A stretch of 25,150 bases of DNA from an uncultured Prevotella sp. (GCA_900548195.1 URJQ01000029.1:1-25150), one strand, 5' to 3'. Numbered from the stretch's first letter, positions 1 to 9,122 are shown. Notes: a model not told the origin generated them from the letters alone. Program-made: numbers and translations.

Positions 1-25
1 AGACCGCAAGCTGAAGAGCGTAACC

Positions 26-61
26 AAAGAAAGCCCCTCCAGGGAGGGGTTGGGGAGGGCT
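26..61 (-). terminator. Probable intrinsic terminator of the helicase gene (GC-rich AGCCC/GGGCT hairpin)
   Basis: Just past the helicase stop codon, the minus strand can pair positions 52-61 with 32-40 (AGCCC and CYCC blocks, one bulged base), followed by a T-rich tract (TTTCTTT, positions 26-32 on the minus strand). This is a good intrinsic terminator shape. The same AGCCC...GGGCT architecture recurs at 20585-20627, so it is also a member of a dispersed intergenic hairpin family. Confidence 0.6.
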
Positions 62-64
62 CCC

Positions 65-2050
65 CTACTTCTTCTTAGGTCTGCGACGTGCCCATCCTTC
101 TTCAGCAAAGTCAGGCATTTCGCTACGAACATCTTCCTTCTTACCACGACGACGGCTCTGGTCATTGCCACCTTTGAAGAACTGGCGCCAGTCGCCTGTA
201 TCAGGCATACCAGCCACATCAGCGTCGAAATCCCTATATTGTCCGCGCTTGCTCTTCTTCTCAAAGCGTGAGAAATCACCGTTATCACGACGCTCTTCGC
301 CACGACGACCGCCACGAGAGCTATCCTTTCTGTCGCCACGACCGCCACGTGCTGCGTCTCTGCCCTCGCTTCTTCTGCCGCGTCTTGCATCAGAAGGCGC
401 ATCGGAAGACTTGCTTCCATCTTCGTTGCAGCGCACCTGACGTCCCTTATAGAATGTTCCGTCGAGGGCTTTCATCACCTTCTTGGCGTCACGGTCAGGC
501 ACTTCGATGAATGAGAAGCCTGCCATGAGGTCGATATGTCCCACTTCCTGACGACCCTGCACATGACGATTGACAAACTGCATCACTTCGCCTGGGTAGA
601 AACCATGATCCTTACCGAGATTGATGAAGAGACGAGTGAATCCAGCCTCAGCCGTTCTTGGTCCGCGCTTTCCGCGCTCGCCACGTCCTTCTGTTCTCTC
701 GCCACGCTCCTTCTTGGTAGAAGGCTTGATGATTTCCGGCGCATCTGCATAGTATTGGAGGAAGCGTCCGAACTCACGGCTCACCATCTTCTTGAGGATA
801 TCCTCCTTATCCACATACTCGAAATGGCGGCGTATCTCGGTCATGAAAGGCGCTATCTGGTCTTCATCCACATCGACTTTCTCTATCTCGTCGATGGCAC
901 GGAAGAGCTGCTTGGTGCAAATCTCCTGCGGAGTAGGCAGATCACCATCGACAAACTCCTTGCCTATCTGCTTTTCTACGGCACGAATCTTATGCTTCTC
1001 ACGAGTGTGAATGATAGCGATAGAGGTGCCTTTCTTGCCCGCTCTGCCAGTACGTCCAGAGCGATGGGTGTAGGATTCTATATCGTCAGGCATGCCATAG
1101 TTGATGACATGAGTAAGGTCATCGACGTCAAGTCCACGCGCAGCCACGTCAGTAGCCACGAGAATCTGAATCATGTGCTGACGGAATTTCTGCATAGTAA
1201 GGTCTCTCTGCTGCTGAGAGAGGTCGCCGTGGAGCGAATCAGCATTATATCCGTCGCGGATAAGATGGTCAGCCACCTCCTGAGTCTCCAGTTTGGTGCG
1301 GCAGAACACGATGGCGTAGATGCGTGGGTAGAAATCCACTACATGCTTGAGCGCAAGGTATTTATCCTTGGCATTGACGAGGTAATAGATATGATTGACG
1401 TTTTCCGCGCCCTCATTGCGTGAGCCTACCACAATTTCCTCATAGTCACGCAGATACTGCTTGGCCACTCTCTCCACTTCGCGTGACATCGTAGCCGAGA
1501 AGAGCAGGGTGCTATGGTTTTCCGGAATCGACTCGAATATCTCGTTGATGCTCTCCGAGAATCCCATATTGAGCATCTCGTCAGCCTCATCGAGCACTAT
1601 TTTCTTTACGTTGTCGAGCTTAGCGTAGCCACGGTTTTTGAGGTCAATGAGTCGTCCAGGCGTAGCCACGATAATCTGGGCGCCATGCTTCAGAGAGTGG
1701 TGCTGATTGATTATTGACGTACCTCCATACACAGGCACGATGTGCAGCCCATGTATATACTTGGCAAATTCCTTCATATCGTCGGCTATCTGTAGGCAGA
1801 GCTCGCGTGTAGGCGCCACTACTACAGCCTGAGTGCGGCGGTCGGAAGTGTCGATACTCTGGATGAGAGGCAGTCCGAAAGCCGCAGTCTTGCCCGTACC
1901 GGTCTGTGCGAGGGCAATAAGGTCAGAGTCTTCAGAAGCGAGGAGGAAAGGGATGGTCTTCTCCTGCACAGGCATAGGGTGTTCAAAACCGAGTTCTTCG
2001 ATAGCGCGTCTTATATCTTCGTTGACGCCAAGTTCTTCAAATGTCTTCAA
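65..2050 (-). CDS. deaD: DEAD-box ATP-dependent RNA helicase with DbpA-type RNA-binding domain and RG-rich tail
   Basis: 661 residues. The helicase core is complete: Q motif near residue 29 (PMPVQEKTIP), Walker A AQTGTGKT (49-56), PTREL (80-84), DEAD (154-157), SAT (185-187) and the C-terminal HRSGRTGRAG motif. After the core comes a DbpA-like RNA-binding domain (around FTRLFINLGKDHGFYPGEV) and then about 100 residues rich in Arg, Gly, Asp and Lys, typical of non-specific RNA contact. Proteins of this family unwind short RNA duplexes in the cytoplasm, in ribosome assembly, cold adaptation and mRNA decay. The start is the ATG at 2050, where homology begins immediately. A clear Bacteroidetes promoter lies at 2204-2235, giving a leader of roughly 145 bases that contains two 7-bp tandem arrays, unusual for a housekeeping gene and possibly regulatory. 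It is divergent from the ATPase at 2340. Which paralogue (DeaD/CsdA-like or other) is less certain than the family. Confidence 0.95.
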   Translation of the reverse strand: MKTFEELGVNEDIRRAIEELGFEHPMPVQEKTIPFLLASEDSDLIALAQTGTGKTAAFGLPLIQSIDTSDRRTQAVVVAPTRELCLQIADDMKEFAKYIHGLHIVPVYGGTSIINQHHSLKHGAQIIVATPGRLIDLKNRGYAKLDNVKKIVLDEADEMLNMGFSESINEIFESIPENHSTLLFSATMSREVERVAKQYLRDYEEIVVGSRNEGAENVNHIYYLVNAKDKYLALKHVVDFYPRIYAIVFCRTKLETQEVADHLIRDGYNADSLHGDLSQQQRDLTMQKFRQHMIQILVATDVAARGLDVDDLTHVINYGMPDDIESYTHRSGRTGRAGKKGTSIAIIHTREKHKIRAVEKQIGKEFVDGDLPTPQEICTKQLFRAIDEIEKVDVDEDQIAPFMTEIRRHFEYVDKEDILKKMVSREFGRFLQYYADAPEIIKPSTKKERGERTEGRGERGKRGPRTAEAGFTRLFINLGKDHGFYPGEVMQFVNRHVQGRQEVGHIDLMAGFSFIEVPDRDAKKVMKALDGTFYKGRQVRCNEDGSKSSDAPSDARRGRRSEGRDAARGGRGDRKDSSRGGRRGEERRDNGDFSRFEKKSKRGQYRDFDADVAGMPDTGDWRQFFKGGNDQSRRRGKKEDVRSEMPDFAEEGWARRRPKKK

Positions 2051-2064
2051 TGTTTGTCTTTTTT

Positions 2065-2183
2065 GGGGTTGTGGGTCATGGGTTGCAGGTTGTTGGTTTG
2101 GCAGTGGATATTCTTGCTTTTTTATGGGTTGAGTGATTATTCTTACAATACTACCGGAAACCGAAAACCAAAAACCGAAAACC
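2065..2183. repeat. Two short arrays of 7-bp tandem repeats in the helicase leader
   Basis: Positions 2065-2099 read as five heptamers (GGGGTTG, TGGGTCA, TGGGTTG, CAGGTTG, TTGGTTT). Positions 2156-2183 read as four (GGAAACC, GAAAACC, AAAAACC, GAAAACC). Both lie between the predicted start point of the helicase transcript and its ATG, so they would be transcribed as C/A-rich leader RNA (2065-2099) and G/T-rich leader RNA (2156-2183). Confidence 0.75.
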
Positions 2184-2203
2184 TTAATAAATATATTTGG
2201 CTA

Positions 2204-2235
2204 CAAAGTTACGAAATTATTGTGAGATAAGCAAA
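2204..2235 (-). promoter_or_regulatory. Promoter of the RNA helicase (Bacteroidetes -33/-7 type)
   Basis: On the minus strand: TTTG (2235-2232), 20 bases, TAACTTTG (2211-2204), an exact match to the Bacteroidetes TTTG-N(19-20)-TAnnTTTG consensus. The start point is expected near 2197. Confidence 0.85.
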
Positions 2236-2276
2236 TAATGCGGGAGAATGCAAATTATTTTTTTTTAATAATTATT

Positions 2277-2308
2277 TTTGCATAATCAAAATAATAGTCG
2301 TAACTTTG
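2277..2308 (+). promoter_or_regulatory. Promoter of the archaeal-type ATPase gene (Bacteroidetes -33/-7 type)
   Basis: TTTG at 2277-2280, 20 bases, TAACTTTG at 2301-2308. It is back to back with the helicase promoter, with about 41 bases between the two -33 elements. The start point near 2314 gives a short leader of about 25 bases. Confidence 0.85.
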
Positions 2309-2339
2309 CAATCGAAACCAAAGTAAACCAGACAGATAT

Positions 2340-3485
2340 ATGAAACTGAAAATAAACCCATTCGTCGTTTCGGGTCACATTCCGGCGGAATATTTCTGCG
2401 ACCGTCAGGAAGAGGCTCAGAGACTGCAGGATTTCCTTTGCAATCAGCAGAATGTCGTCTTATCGGCAGCAAGGCGCATGGGAAAGACGGCATTGATTGA
2501 TCATGTGTTCGAGCGCCCCGTGATAGCCGACAATTTCATCACCGTTTCCATAGATATCCTCGACACCTCCAACCTCGGAGAGTTTGTCTTCGTGCTCGGC
2601 AATGCCGTATTCGACCGTGTGGCAAAGCGTAGCGAGAAGATGCTGAAGAGCTTCACCCGGATTATGAAATCCATACAAGCCTCCTTCGGATACGACCCCA
2701 TACAGGGCACTCCTACATTCGACATCAAGCTCGGAGAGATAGTCAAACCGGAATACACTCTGCGCGAGATATTCGAGTTTCTTGACTGTGCTGATAGCCA
2801 TTGCCTCATCGTGGTAGATGAATTTCAGCAGATTGTCTATTATCCCGAGAAGAATGTAGAAGCCACTTTGCGAAAGTATATCCAGAAAGTGAGGAATGCC
2901 AACTTTGTATTTGCTGGCAGTCACCGAAGGATAATGAGCGAGATTTTCGGGTCGGAGAGCAGACCTTTCTACAACAGCGCTCGACTTATAGAACTCGAAC
3001 CCATAGATTTCTCCATCTATTCCGCCTTCGCAAAAAAGCTTTTTCAAGCCGATGGCAAAGACATCTCTGAGGAAGCAATCAGGGAAGTCTATGACACTTT
3101 CAAGGGTGTGACCCTCTACAATCAGCAGATAATGAATGATGCCTACAACTCCACGCCTGAAGGAGAATGCTGCGACCGAGAGAGCATCAGCATCCTTATC
3201 TCCAACTACATACAGGAATGCAGCACCAAGTTGCGCGAACTCCTGCAGTTTGTCACCGAGCAGCAAAAGGGCGTGCTCTATGCCATTCTCGAAGATGAGC
3301 CTGTAAAGGCAATTACGTCGGGGGCTTTCACTAAGAAGCATCATCTGAAGTCGCCAAGCGCCACTCAGTCTGCCGTAAAAGCATTGCTCAAGATGGACAT
3401 GATTACTAAGAAAGAGGGTTTCTACAGCATCTGTGATCCTCTGATGGATAATTGGCTTAGAGCCACTGTCTTGAAGGAAAGATAA
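2340..3485 (+). CDS. Archaeal-type ATPase (ATPase_2 / STAND-like P-loop NTPase)
   Basis: 381 residues. The Walker A loop is SAARRMGKTA (42-51), and the Walker B strand LIVVDEF ends in D160/E161, followed by a sensor-like segment with AGSHRRIM. This RRMGKT signature is typical of the archaeal-ATPase (PF01637) group in Bacteroidetes and archaea. The last 80-90 residues (after QQKGVLYAILEDEPVKAITS) look like a winged-helix domain, common at the C-terminus of these proteins. No signal peptide or membrane segment is visible, so it is probably cytoplasmic. The substrate and biological role are unknown; many are free-standing genes with variable distribution. It has its own promoter and no co-directional gene for 450 bases, so it is probably monocistronic. 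A long minus-strand reading frame covers the same bases but is a shadow. Confidence 0.88.
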   Translation: MKLKINPFVVSGHIPAEYFCDRQEEAQRLQDFLCNQQNVVLSAARRMGKTALIDHVFERPVIADNFITVSIDILDTSNLGEFVFVLGNAVFDRVAKRSEKMLKSFTRIMKSIQASFGYDPIQGTPTFDIKLGEIVKPEYTLREIFEFLDCADSHCLIVVDEFQQIVYYPEKNVEATLRKYIQKVRNANFVFAGSHRRIMSEIFGSESRPFYNSARLIELEPIDFSIYSAFAKKLFQADGKDISEEAIREVYDTFKGVTLYNQQIMNDAYNSTPEGECCDRESISILISNYIQECSTKLRELLQFVTEQQKGVLYAILEDEPVKAITSGAFTKKHHLKSPSATQSAVKALLKMDMITKKEGFYSICDPLMDNWLRATVLKER

Positions 3486-3938
3486 TAGGACATGAGCGCG
3501 ATGCAAAGTGAAAGTAAAAAGGATAGGAATGTATCTTTTTGACATACACTAAGCGAGCGAGAATGAAGAATTCTGGAGCGAGACCGACCGAGCACCTAAA
3601 TTCGGCATTTATCAGTAAAAAGGCAAGACGCTGACAGCCAGAGGAATAGCAATCGAAGCAATTTTTCCGCAGGAAGAAAAGGGCGATTTCGCGATGAAAA
3701 AGCATAGTTTTTGCCTTTTAATAACATAGTTATTACATTGCAATAACATAGTTATTGCGCCCTAATAGCATAGTTATCACACGGTAATAGCATAGCTTTC
3801 ACCGCCGAAGGCTAATTTTCCCTCCCGTCAAAGGGCAGATATAGTCGGGCAAGGCTCGATTTTCGCCAGAAAAGGGCTTGCAAAAGTGGTGGTAAGAAAA
3901 TATCATATAGTAAACAATTAAACGATTATTATAGCATT
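3486..3938. other. 453-base gene-free region with the 22-bp array
   Basis: Contains no credible gene on either strand. The first 210 bases show nothing I can name. The five 22-bp repeats lie at 3697-3806. The remaining 130 bases before the peptidase ATG become AT-rich, but no convincing TTTG-N20-TAnnTTTG promoter was found for the peptidase gene. Confidence 0.7.
3697..3806. repeat. Five 22-bp tandem repeats, CATAG core (array A)
   Basis: Units start at 3697, 3719, 3741, 3763 and 3785, each exactly 22 bases. All contain CATAG at the same offset; the second and third contain near-perfect dyads (AATAAC-ATA-GTTATT). Between units 2 and 3 the outermost pair changes from T/A to C/G on both arms, keeping the dyad. 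The reverse complement matches the core of array B at 20640-20727. Confidence 0.9.
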
Positions 3939-5195
3939 ATGTCATACAATACTCATACTCTCTCCAACGGACTTCGCATCATCCACCTGCCTAAGCAAGG
4001 CGAGGTGGTCTATTGCGGATATGCAATCAATGCCGGTTCGAGGGACGAGATGCCGGGAGAAGAAGGGCTGGCACACTTTTGCGAGCACATGACTTTCAAA
4101 GGCACTGCGCACCGCTCACCTATACAGATTATCAATACTCTGGAACTTGTGGGTGGCGAACTCAATGCTTTCACCTCCAAAGAGGACACCTTCTACTATG
4201 CCGCCATTCTGAAACAGCATTTCACAAAGGCTGCCGACCTGCTGACGGACATCGTGTTCCACAGCACTTACCCTCAGCAGGAGATGGAAAGGGAGATGGA
4301 GGTGGTCTGCGACGAGATAGAGAGCTATCGCGACTCGCCTGCCGAACTGATATACGATGAGTTTGAGAATGAGGTCTTTGCTGGGCATTCCATCGGGCAT
4401 AATGTGCTCGGCGAGAAGGAGACGGTGAGGAATTTCCGCCACGAAGACTGCGCACGCTTCACCCGAAGGCTTTACCGTCCGGACAACAGCGTATTCTATG
4501 TGGTCGGCGACATCGACTTTCAGCGCTTGGTAAAAGGGCTGGAGAAGTCATTCGCCACAGACCCTGTGCAGTCCGCTTACGACGCCACAACCGACAGAAG
4601 GACTGAGAATTACGCTTTCTGCGGAATGCGCTCCGCACTGCTTGGCGCACGAAAAGACGACAAGGAGCAGATGACCCACCAGTCGCACGTGATGATGGGA
4701 ACGGCATTCCACGGCGACACAGAGTCGCGCCGCATCGCCCTTTTCCTGCTCAATAATATCCTTGGCGGTCCGAGTATGAACTCCCGTCTCAATCTCTCCC
4801 TTCGCGAGCGTCGCGGATTGGTATATACCGTGGAGAGCAATATGACGACATACACTGACGCGCTGCTATGGAATGTCTATTTCGGATGCGACCAGCATGA
4901 CGTCAATCGCTGCATTAGATTGGTGAAGAGCGAGTTGCATAAGCTTGCGAAAGCGCCGCTCTCAGCCAAAGCCATCGCAATGGCGAAGCGCCAGATAAAG
5001 GGACAGATAGCCCTCTCGGCAGACAATTCGGAGAATTATGCCATCAGTATGGCGAAGCAATTCCTGCACAAAGGCACGCTGAAAAGCATCCCCCGACTCT
5101 ACGAAAACGTGGATGCCGTCACCCCAGAGCAGATCCATCGTCTCGCCAGCGAAGCACTCTCCGACTCACAGCTCTTCACGCTGGTGTTCAGTTAG
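3939..5195 (+). CDS. M16-family zinc metallopeptidase (insulinase/processing-peptidase type)
   Basis: 418 residues. The inverted zinc motif HxxEH is present as HFCEH (46-50), and the third zinc ligand is E126, exactly 76 residues after H50 as in the M16 family. Around it are the conserved blocks GGELNAFTSKEDTFYY (72-87) and, in the second half, LLNNILGGPSMNSRLNLSLR, typical of the inactive partner domain. The length fits a single two-lobed subunit of the mitochondrial-processing-peptidase/PqqF size rather than the double-length insulinases. Such enzymes degrade or trim unstructured peptides. I see no signal peptide, so a cytoplasmic site is likely, though close relatives in Bacteroidetes can be exported. 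The start ATG has no Shine-Dalgarno sequence. The next gene downstream is 398 bases away and has its own promoter. Confidence 0.93.
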   Translation: MSYNTHTLSNGLRIIHLPKQGEVVYCGYAINAGSRDEMPGEEGLAHFCEHMTFKGTAHRSPIQIINTLELVGGELNAFTSKEDTFYYAAILKQHFTKAADLLTDIVFHSTYPQQEMEREMEVVCDEIESYRDSPAELIYDEFENEVFAGHSIGHNVLGEKETVRNFRHEDCARFTRRLYRPDNSVFYVVGDIDFQRLVKGLEKSFATDPVQSAYDATTDRRTENYAFCGMRSALLGARKDDKEQMTHQSHVMMGTAFHGDTESRRIALFLLNNILGGPSMNSRLNLSLRERRGLVYTVESNMTTYTDALLWNVYFGCDQHDVNRCIRLVKSELHKLAKAPLSAKAIAMAKRQIKGQIALSADNSENYAISMAKQFLHKGTLKSIPRLYENVDAVTPEQIHRLASEALSDSQLFTLVFS

Positions 5196-5268
5196 TTGCC
5201 TCTTCCTGCGGTTCCAGTTCTGTATCCGTTCTGCCCCACCCCGTCCGTCGCCCGTCGTCACCACTGTT

Positions 5269-5288
5269 TCAGCCGCATTACCGACTGA
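5269..5288. repeat. 20-nt palindromic dispersed element, copy 1
   Basis: Arms TCAGCCG (5269-5275) and CGACTGA (5282-5288), 6 of 7 pairs, around CATTAC. It shares sequence and layout with the elements at 9142-9161 and 9251-9270. Confidence 0.7.
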
Positions 5289-5358
5289 TATAAGCAGGGA
5301 GTCCAGCCCCCCAGTAATCATCCTTATACTCTTCTTTTCTATGAAAAGCAGCAGTTTT

Positions 5359-5390
5359 TTTGGTAATATGACGATAAATAAGTAAATTTG
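5359..5390 (+). promoter_or_regulatory. Promoter of the GH3-lipoprotein operon (Bacteroidetes -33/-7 type)
   Basis: TTTG at 5359-5362, 20 bases, TAAATTTG at 5383-5390: a perfect consensus match with perfect spacing. The predicted transcript starts near 5396, leaving a leader of almost 200 bases with a GC hairpin (5448-5465) and an operator-like palindrome (5537-5549). Confidence 0.85.
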
Positions 5391-5593
5391 CAGAAATTTT
5401 TATTTACTCAACTTTCGCAAGCTAAAAAGCCCCTCAGTCCCCACTGCCGTGGGGAAGATTAAAACATCAATATAGAAAAATAAAGAAAAAACAGAAAAAA
5501 ATATATTTGTTTATTTTTATTTATTGATATTTTATTGCTGACTGTCAGCTTGATAGACACCTGCGAAACTTCAGTTATTTATAATAAGAGGTA

Positions 5594-7111
5594 ATGGGAA
5601 TTACATCAATAGCAAGATTTTACTTCCACAAACGCCAGAAAGAACTGGAAAGACACGGGAAGGAAGGCGTGCGGATGCAGGCAGAAGTGCTGAAAAGTCT
5701 GCTCGAAAGAGCCAGTGACACCGAGTATGGACGTGACCATATCTTCAATATGACACGCTCATACGAAGAGTTCGCACATAACGTACCTGTCAACACCTAC
5801 GAAGAACTCAAAGGAGACATCGACCGTATGCGCCACGGCGAAAAAGACATACTGTGGCCAGGCGTCGTCAAATGGTACGCCAAATCATCAGGAACTACAA
5901 ATGACAAGTCCAAATTCATTCCTGTAAGCGACGAGGGATTGCAAAACATTCACTATCAAGGCGGTAACGATGCCGTAGCGATGTATCTGCAGAATAATCC
6001 CAAGAGCCGACTTTTCGATGGCAAATCACTCATACTCGGCGGTTCACACTCATCAAACTATAACGTCGATGGCTCGCTCGTCGGCGACCTCAGCGCTATA
6101 CTTATCGAGAATATCAACCCGATAGTAAACCTCGTCAGAGTGCCTAACAAGCGCACAGCCCTCATCTCCGACTTTGAGGTAAAACGCGACAAGATAGCTG
6201 AGATTTGCCTTCACAAGAACGTGACAAATATCTCCGGCGTGCCGTCGTGGATGATGTCAGTGCTGCAACGCGTCATGGAGCTCTCAGGCAAGCAGCACCT
6301 TGAGGAGGTATGGCCTAATCTGGAGGTCTTCTTCCACGGAGGCATCGCCTTCACACCGTACCGCAAGGCATACGAGCAGCTCATCACTTCGCCGAATATG
6401 CACTATATGGAGACATACAATGCTTCGGAAGGTTTCTTCGGACTTCAAAACGACCCGCAGGACAAGAGCATGCTCCTCATGCTCGACTACGACGTGTTCT
6501 ACGAATTCATACCGATGGACGAATTCGGCAAGGAAAACCCTACAGTCGTGCCGCTCGAAGGAGTCAAGGTGGGAATTAACTACGCCATGATCATCAGTAC
6601 CTCATGCGGACTGTGGAGATACCTCATCGGCGACACCGTAAGATTTACATCACGAAACCCATATAAATTCGTAATCACCGGAAGAACAAAGCATTTCATC
6701 AACGCTTTCGGAGAGGAACTCATCATCGACAATGCCGAGAAAGGACTGCAATATGCCTGCAAGAAGCACGGCGCACAGGTGAGAGAATACACTGCCGCAC
6801 CGGTATTTAGGGATGAACACACCATTCCTCACCATCAATGGGTGATAGAATTCTCATGCCCTCCTGACGATGTGGAAGCATTTGCCGACACTCTCGACGC
6901 CAAACTGCAGGAGCTCAACTCCGACTATGAGGCAAAGAGATACAAGGATATCAATATGGTAAGGCTCAAGATTGTAGTGGCAGAAGACGGACTCTTCGAG
7001 CGATGGATGCGCAAAAGGGGAAAACTTGGCGGACAAAACAAGGTGCCACGCCTCTCCAACTCACGCGAACACATCGATGAACTGCTAAAGATGAACGCAT
7101 ACAATGGATAA
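5594..7111 (+). CDS. GH3 auxin-responsive-promoter family protein (acyl-acid-amido synthetase fold)
   Basis: 505 residues of the GH3 family (PF03321), adenylate-forming enzymes. The phosphate-binding motif is KSSGTTNDKSKFIP (97-110). Further conserved blocks are FFHGGIAFTPYR, YMETYNASEGFFGLQ and LWRYLIGDTVRFT, followed by an adenylation hinge-like segment (TGRTKHFINAFGEELI). Plant members couple acids such as jasmonate or auxin to amino acids by way of an acyl-AMP. The bacterial substrate is not established, so the chemistry (acid activation with ATP) is family knowledge and the physiological reaction is unknown. No signal peptide: cytoplasmic. The ATG at 7104 of the next gene lies within its last codons (8-base overlap), so the two are almost certainly translated together. 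The name refers to plants and should not be read as an auxin role here. Confidence 0.93.
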   Translation: MGITSIARFYFHKRQKELERHGKEGVRMQAEVLKSLLERASDTEYGRDHIFNMTRSYEEFAHNVPVNTYEELKGDIDRMRHGEKDILWPGVVKWYAKSSGTTNDKSKFIPVSDEGLQNIHYQGGNDAVAMYLQNNPKSRLFDGKSLILGGSHSSNYNVDGSLVGDLSAILIENINPIVNLVRVPNKRTALISDFEVKRDKIAEICLHKNVTNISGVPSWMMSVLQRVMELSGKQHLEEVWPNLEVFFHGGIAFTPYRKAYEQLITSPNMHYMETYNASEGFFGLQNDPQDKSMLLMLDYDVFYEFIPMDEFGKENPTVVPLEGVKVGINYAMIISTSCGLWRYLIGDTVRFTSRNPYKFVITGRTKHFINAFGEELIIDNAEKGLQYACKKHGAQVREYTAAPVFRDEHTIPHHQWVIEFSCPPDDVEAFADTLDAKLQELNSDYEAKRYKDINMVRLKIVVAEDGLFERWMRKRGKLGGQNKVPRLSNSREHIDELLKMNAYNG

Positions 7112-9122
7112 AAGAATAAAATATTTTCTTGTTACTCTCGCGGCATTCCTCACAGGATGGATGACGCTGACCTCATGTGCCAGAATGGGAAACCCTGACG
7201 GCGGATGGTATGACGAAGAGCCACCGCGCGTCGTCAGCACATCACCTATGGACAGAGGCATCGACTCCAAGCCTAAGAAAGTCGTCATCACATTCGATGA
7301 ATTTGTCAAACTGGAGAATGCCACCGAGAAAGTAGTCATCTCTCCTCCACAGTTGGAACAGCCTGAAATAAAGGCTACTGGAAAGAAAATCATAGTAGAA
7401 CTAAAGGATTCACTCAAGGAAAATACCACCTATACCATAGATTTCTCCGACGCTATCAGCGACAATAATGAGGGAAACCCTATGGGAAACTACACCTATA
7501 GCTTCTCCACAGGTAAGCAGATAGATACGCTCGAAGTATCTGGCACTGTGCTCAATGCGGAGAATCTGGAGCCTGTCAAAGGCACTCTCGTAGGGCTTTA
7601 TCGCGTGGATTCCATAGCTGTGGATTCGCTCAAGAAGGGATGCTCATTCGATTCGCTCAATGCACAGTGCATGAGAGAACCGATACAGCGCGTATCACGC
7701 ACCGACTCACGTGGACGATTTATCATCCGTGGCGTAGCTCCAGGCACCTATCGCATCATTGCACTCACGGATATAGACAACAATTATTTCTACTCGCAGG
7801 CTGCCGAAGCAGTGGCTTTCAATCATGAATTCTTCGTTCCGTCATGCAAGCCTGACACTCGTCCGGACACCATCTGGGCTGACTCGCTACATATCAGGGA
7901 CATCAAGATGACGCCTTACACGCATTTCCTGCCCGACAACATCGTGCTACGACAGTTTGTCAAGGCGCAGAAAGACCGCTTCTTCCTCAAGACAGAACGT
8001 AAAGATGAGCGATATTTCACAGCTTACTTCAGCGGACCAAGCTCTAAGGAGCCTGTCGTCAAAGGGCTTAACTTCAATAGCGACAACGCTTTCATCATCG
8101 AATCAACGCCTAAAAACGATACTATCACCTACTGGCTGCGCGACACCGCCCTCGTCAATCAGGACACTCTCGACATCACTCTCACATACGAAGTGACTGA
8201 TTCGCTCGGAAAACTCGTGTCACAGACCGACACCCTGCATATACTTGCCAAGGAACCCTATGCCAAGCGTATGAAGATACTGCAGAAAGAGATGGACGAT
8301 TGGTACAAGAAACTGGAGAAAAAACGCAAGAAAGCTACAGAGGAAATCACTGACACCATATTCCCTGTCAAGCGACTTGAGCCAAAGTACAGCATCGAAA
8401 ACTCCATGTCGCCAGACGGTAGTCTGAAGATAGACTTCACTTCTCCGCTCGCGCGGATTGACTCCACTGCCATCCATCTTTACATAAAGAAGGACTCGAC
8501 ATGGTATAACGCACCTTTCAAACTGCAACAACGCATATACGAAGGCTCTACGCCAAGAAATATGGAGATAATAGCCGAGTGGGAACCCGATACAGAATAC
8601 AGTTTTGAGGTCGATACACTCGCCTTTGAAGACATCTACGGACTCACATCAAATCCTCATAAGACAGGTTTCAAGGTCAATGCACTCGACACTTACAGCA
8701 CGCTCTTTGTCAAACCAGTCTATGATGGCGAAGGAACCATCATCGTGCAGCTCATCGACAACAGTGAGAAGATACTGAAAGAAGTCGCCACAGTCGATGG
8801 AATCGCAGAATTCTATTACGTCACTCCAGGCGAATATTACCTCCGCGCATTCGTAGATCGCAATGGCAACGGCATCTGGGATACAGGCAATTTCGAAGAG
8901 GACAGACAGCCTGAAGAGGTATATTACTATCATGAGAAAGTCACTTGTCGTGCCAAATGGGACGTCACACGTGACTGGGTGCTCAAGAGCAGACCTATAG
9001 ACAAGCAGAAACCTGAAGCCATCATCAAGCAAAAGGCTGACGCACAGAAGTCCATACGCCTCAGAAATGCAGACAGAGCCAAGGAGAAAGGCATCCCATT
9101 GCCCGACTATCTCAAGAAATAA
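7104..9122 (+). CDS. Ig-like domain (Big_5/SbsA-like) outer-membrane lipoprotein
   Basis: 672 residues. It starts with a lipoprotein signal peptide: charged MDKRIK, a hydrophobic stretch, and a lipobox ending at C25 (LTSC). Residues about 40-135 match the bacterial Ig-like Big_5 pattern (PPRVVSTSPMDRGI..., VVITFDEFV..., TTYTIDFSDAI, NPMGNYTYSFST). A prealbumin-like repeat follows (SGTVLNAENLEPVKGTLVGLYRV and RGRFIIRGVAPGTYRIIALTDIDNN), and a similar one recurs near the C-terminus (GEYYLRAFVDRNGNGIWDTG). The middle, around residue 390-410, is lysine-rich (KKLEKKRKK). After processing, Cys25 would be lipid-anchored; Bacteroidetes proteins of this kind are usually in the outer membrane. It is coupled to the GH3 gene by overlap. 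The molecular role is unknown; it is a structural or binding protein rather than an evident enzyme. Confidence 0.9.
   Translation: MDKRIKYFLVTLAAFLTGWMTLTSCARMGNPDGGWYDEEPPRVVSTSPMDRGIDSKPKKVVITFDEFVKLENATEKVVISPPQLEQPEIKATGKKIIVELKDSLKENTTYTIDFSDAISDNNEGNPMGNYTYSFSTGKQIDTLEVSGTVLNAENLEPVKGTLVGLYRVDSIAVDSLKKGCSFDSLNAQCMREPIQRVSRTDSRGRFIIRGVAPGTYRIIALTDIDNNYFYSQAAEAVAFNHEFFVPSCKPDTRPDTIWADSLHIRDIKMTPYTHFLPDNIVLRQFVKAQKDRFFLKTERKDERYFTAYFSGPSSKEPVVKGLNFNSDNAFIIESTPKNDTITYWLRDTALVNQDTLDITLTYEVTDSLGKLVSQTDTLHILAKEPYAKRMKILQKEMDDWYKKLEKKRKKATEEITDTIFPVKRLEPKYSIENSMSPDGSLKIDFTSPLARIDSTAIHLYIKKDSTWYNAPFKLQQRIYEGSTPRNMEIIAEWEPDTEYSFEVDTLAFEDIYGLTSNPHKTGFKVNALDTYSTLFVKPVYDGEGTIIVQLIDNSEKILKEVATVDGIAEFYYVTPGEYYLRAFVDRNGNGIWDTGNFEEDRQPEEVYYYHEKVTCRAKWDVTRDWVLKSRPIDKQKPEAIIKQKADAQKSIRLRNADRAKEKGIPLPDYLKK

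Larger units (their letters stand above)
5196..5593. other. 398-base gene-free region upstream of the GH3 gene
   Basis: Holds one copy of the 20-nt palindromic element (5269-5288), the promoter at 5359-5390, a hairpin at 5448-5465 (TCCCCAC/GTGGGGA around TGCC), a second perfect -7 box without a -33 partner (TATATTTG, 5502-5509), and a perfect 6+1+6 palindrome GCTGAC-T-GTCAGC at 5537-5549. The interval 5470-5535 is extremely A/T-rich. No open reading frame here looks real. Confidence 0.7.

Noticed and set aside
536..1423. 295-residue plus-strand frame inside the helicase gene
   Set aside because: It lies opposite conserved helicase motifs and has no recognisable feature.
2460..3545. 361-residue minus-strand frame opposite the archaeal-type ATPase
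   Set aside because: It is antisense to a gene with complete Walker motifs, begins beyond that gene in unrelated sequence and shows no domain; it is a shadow of codon bias.
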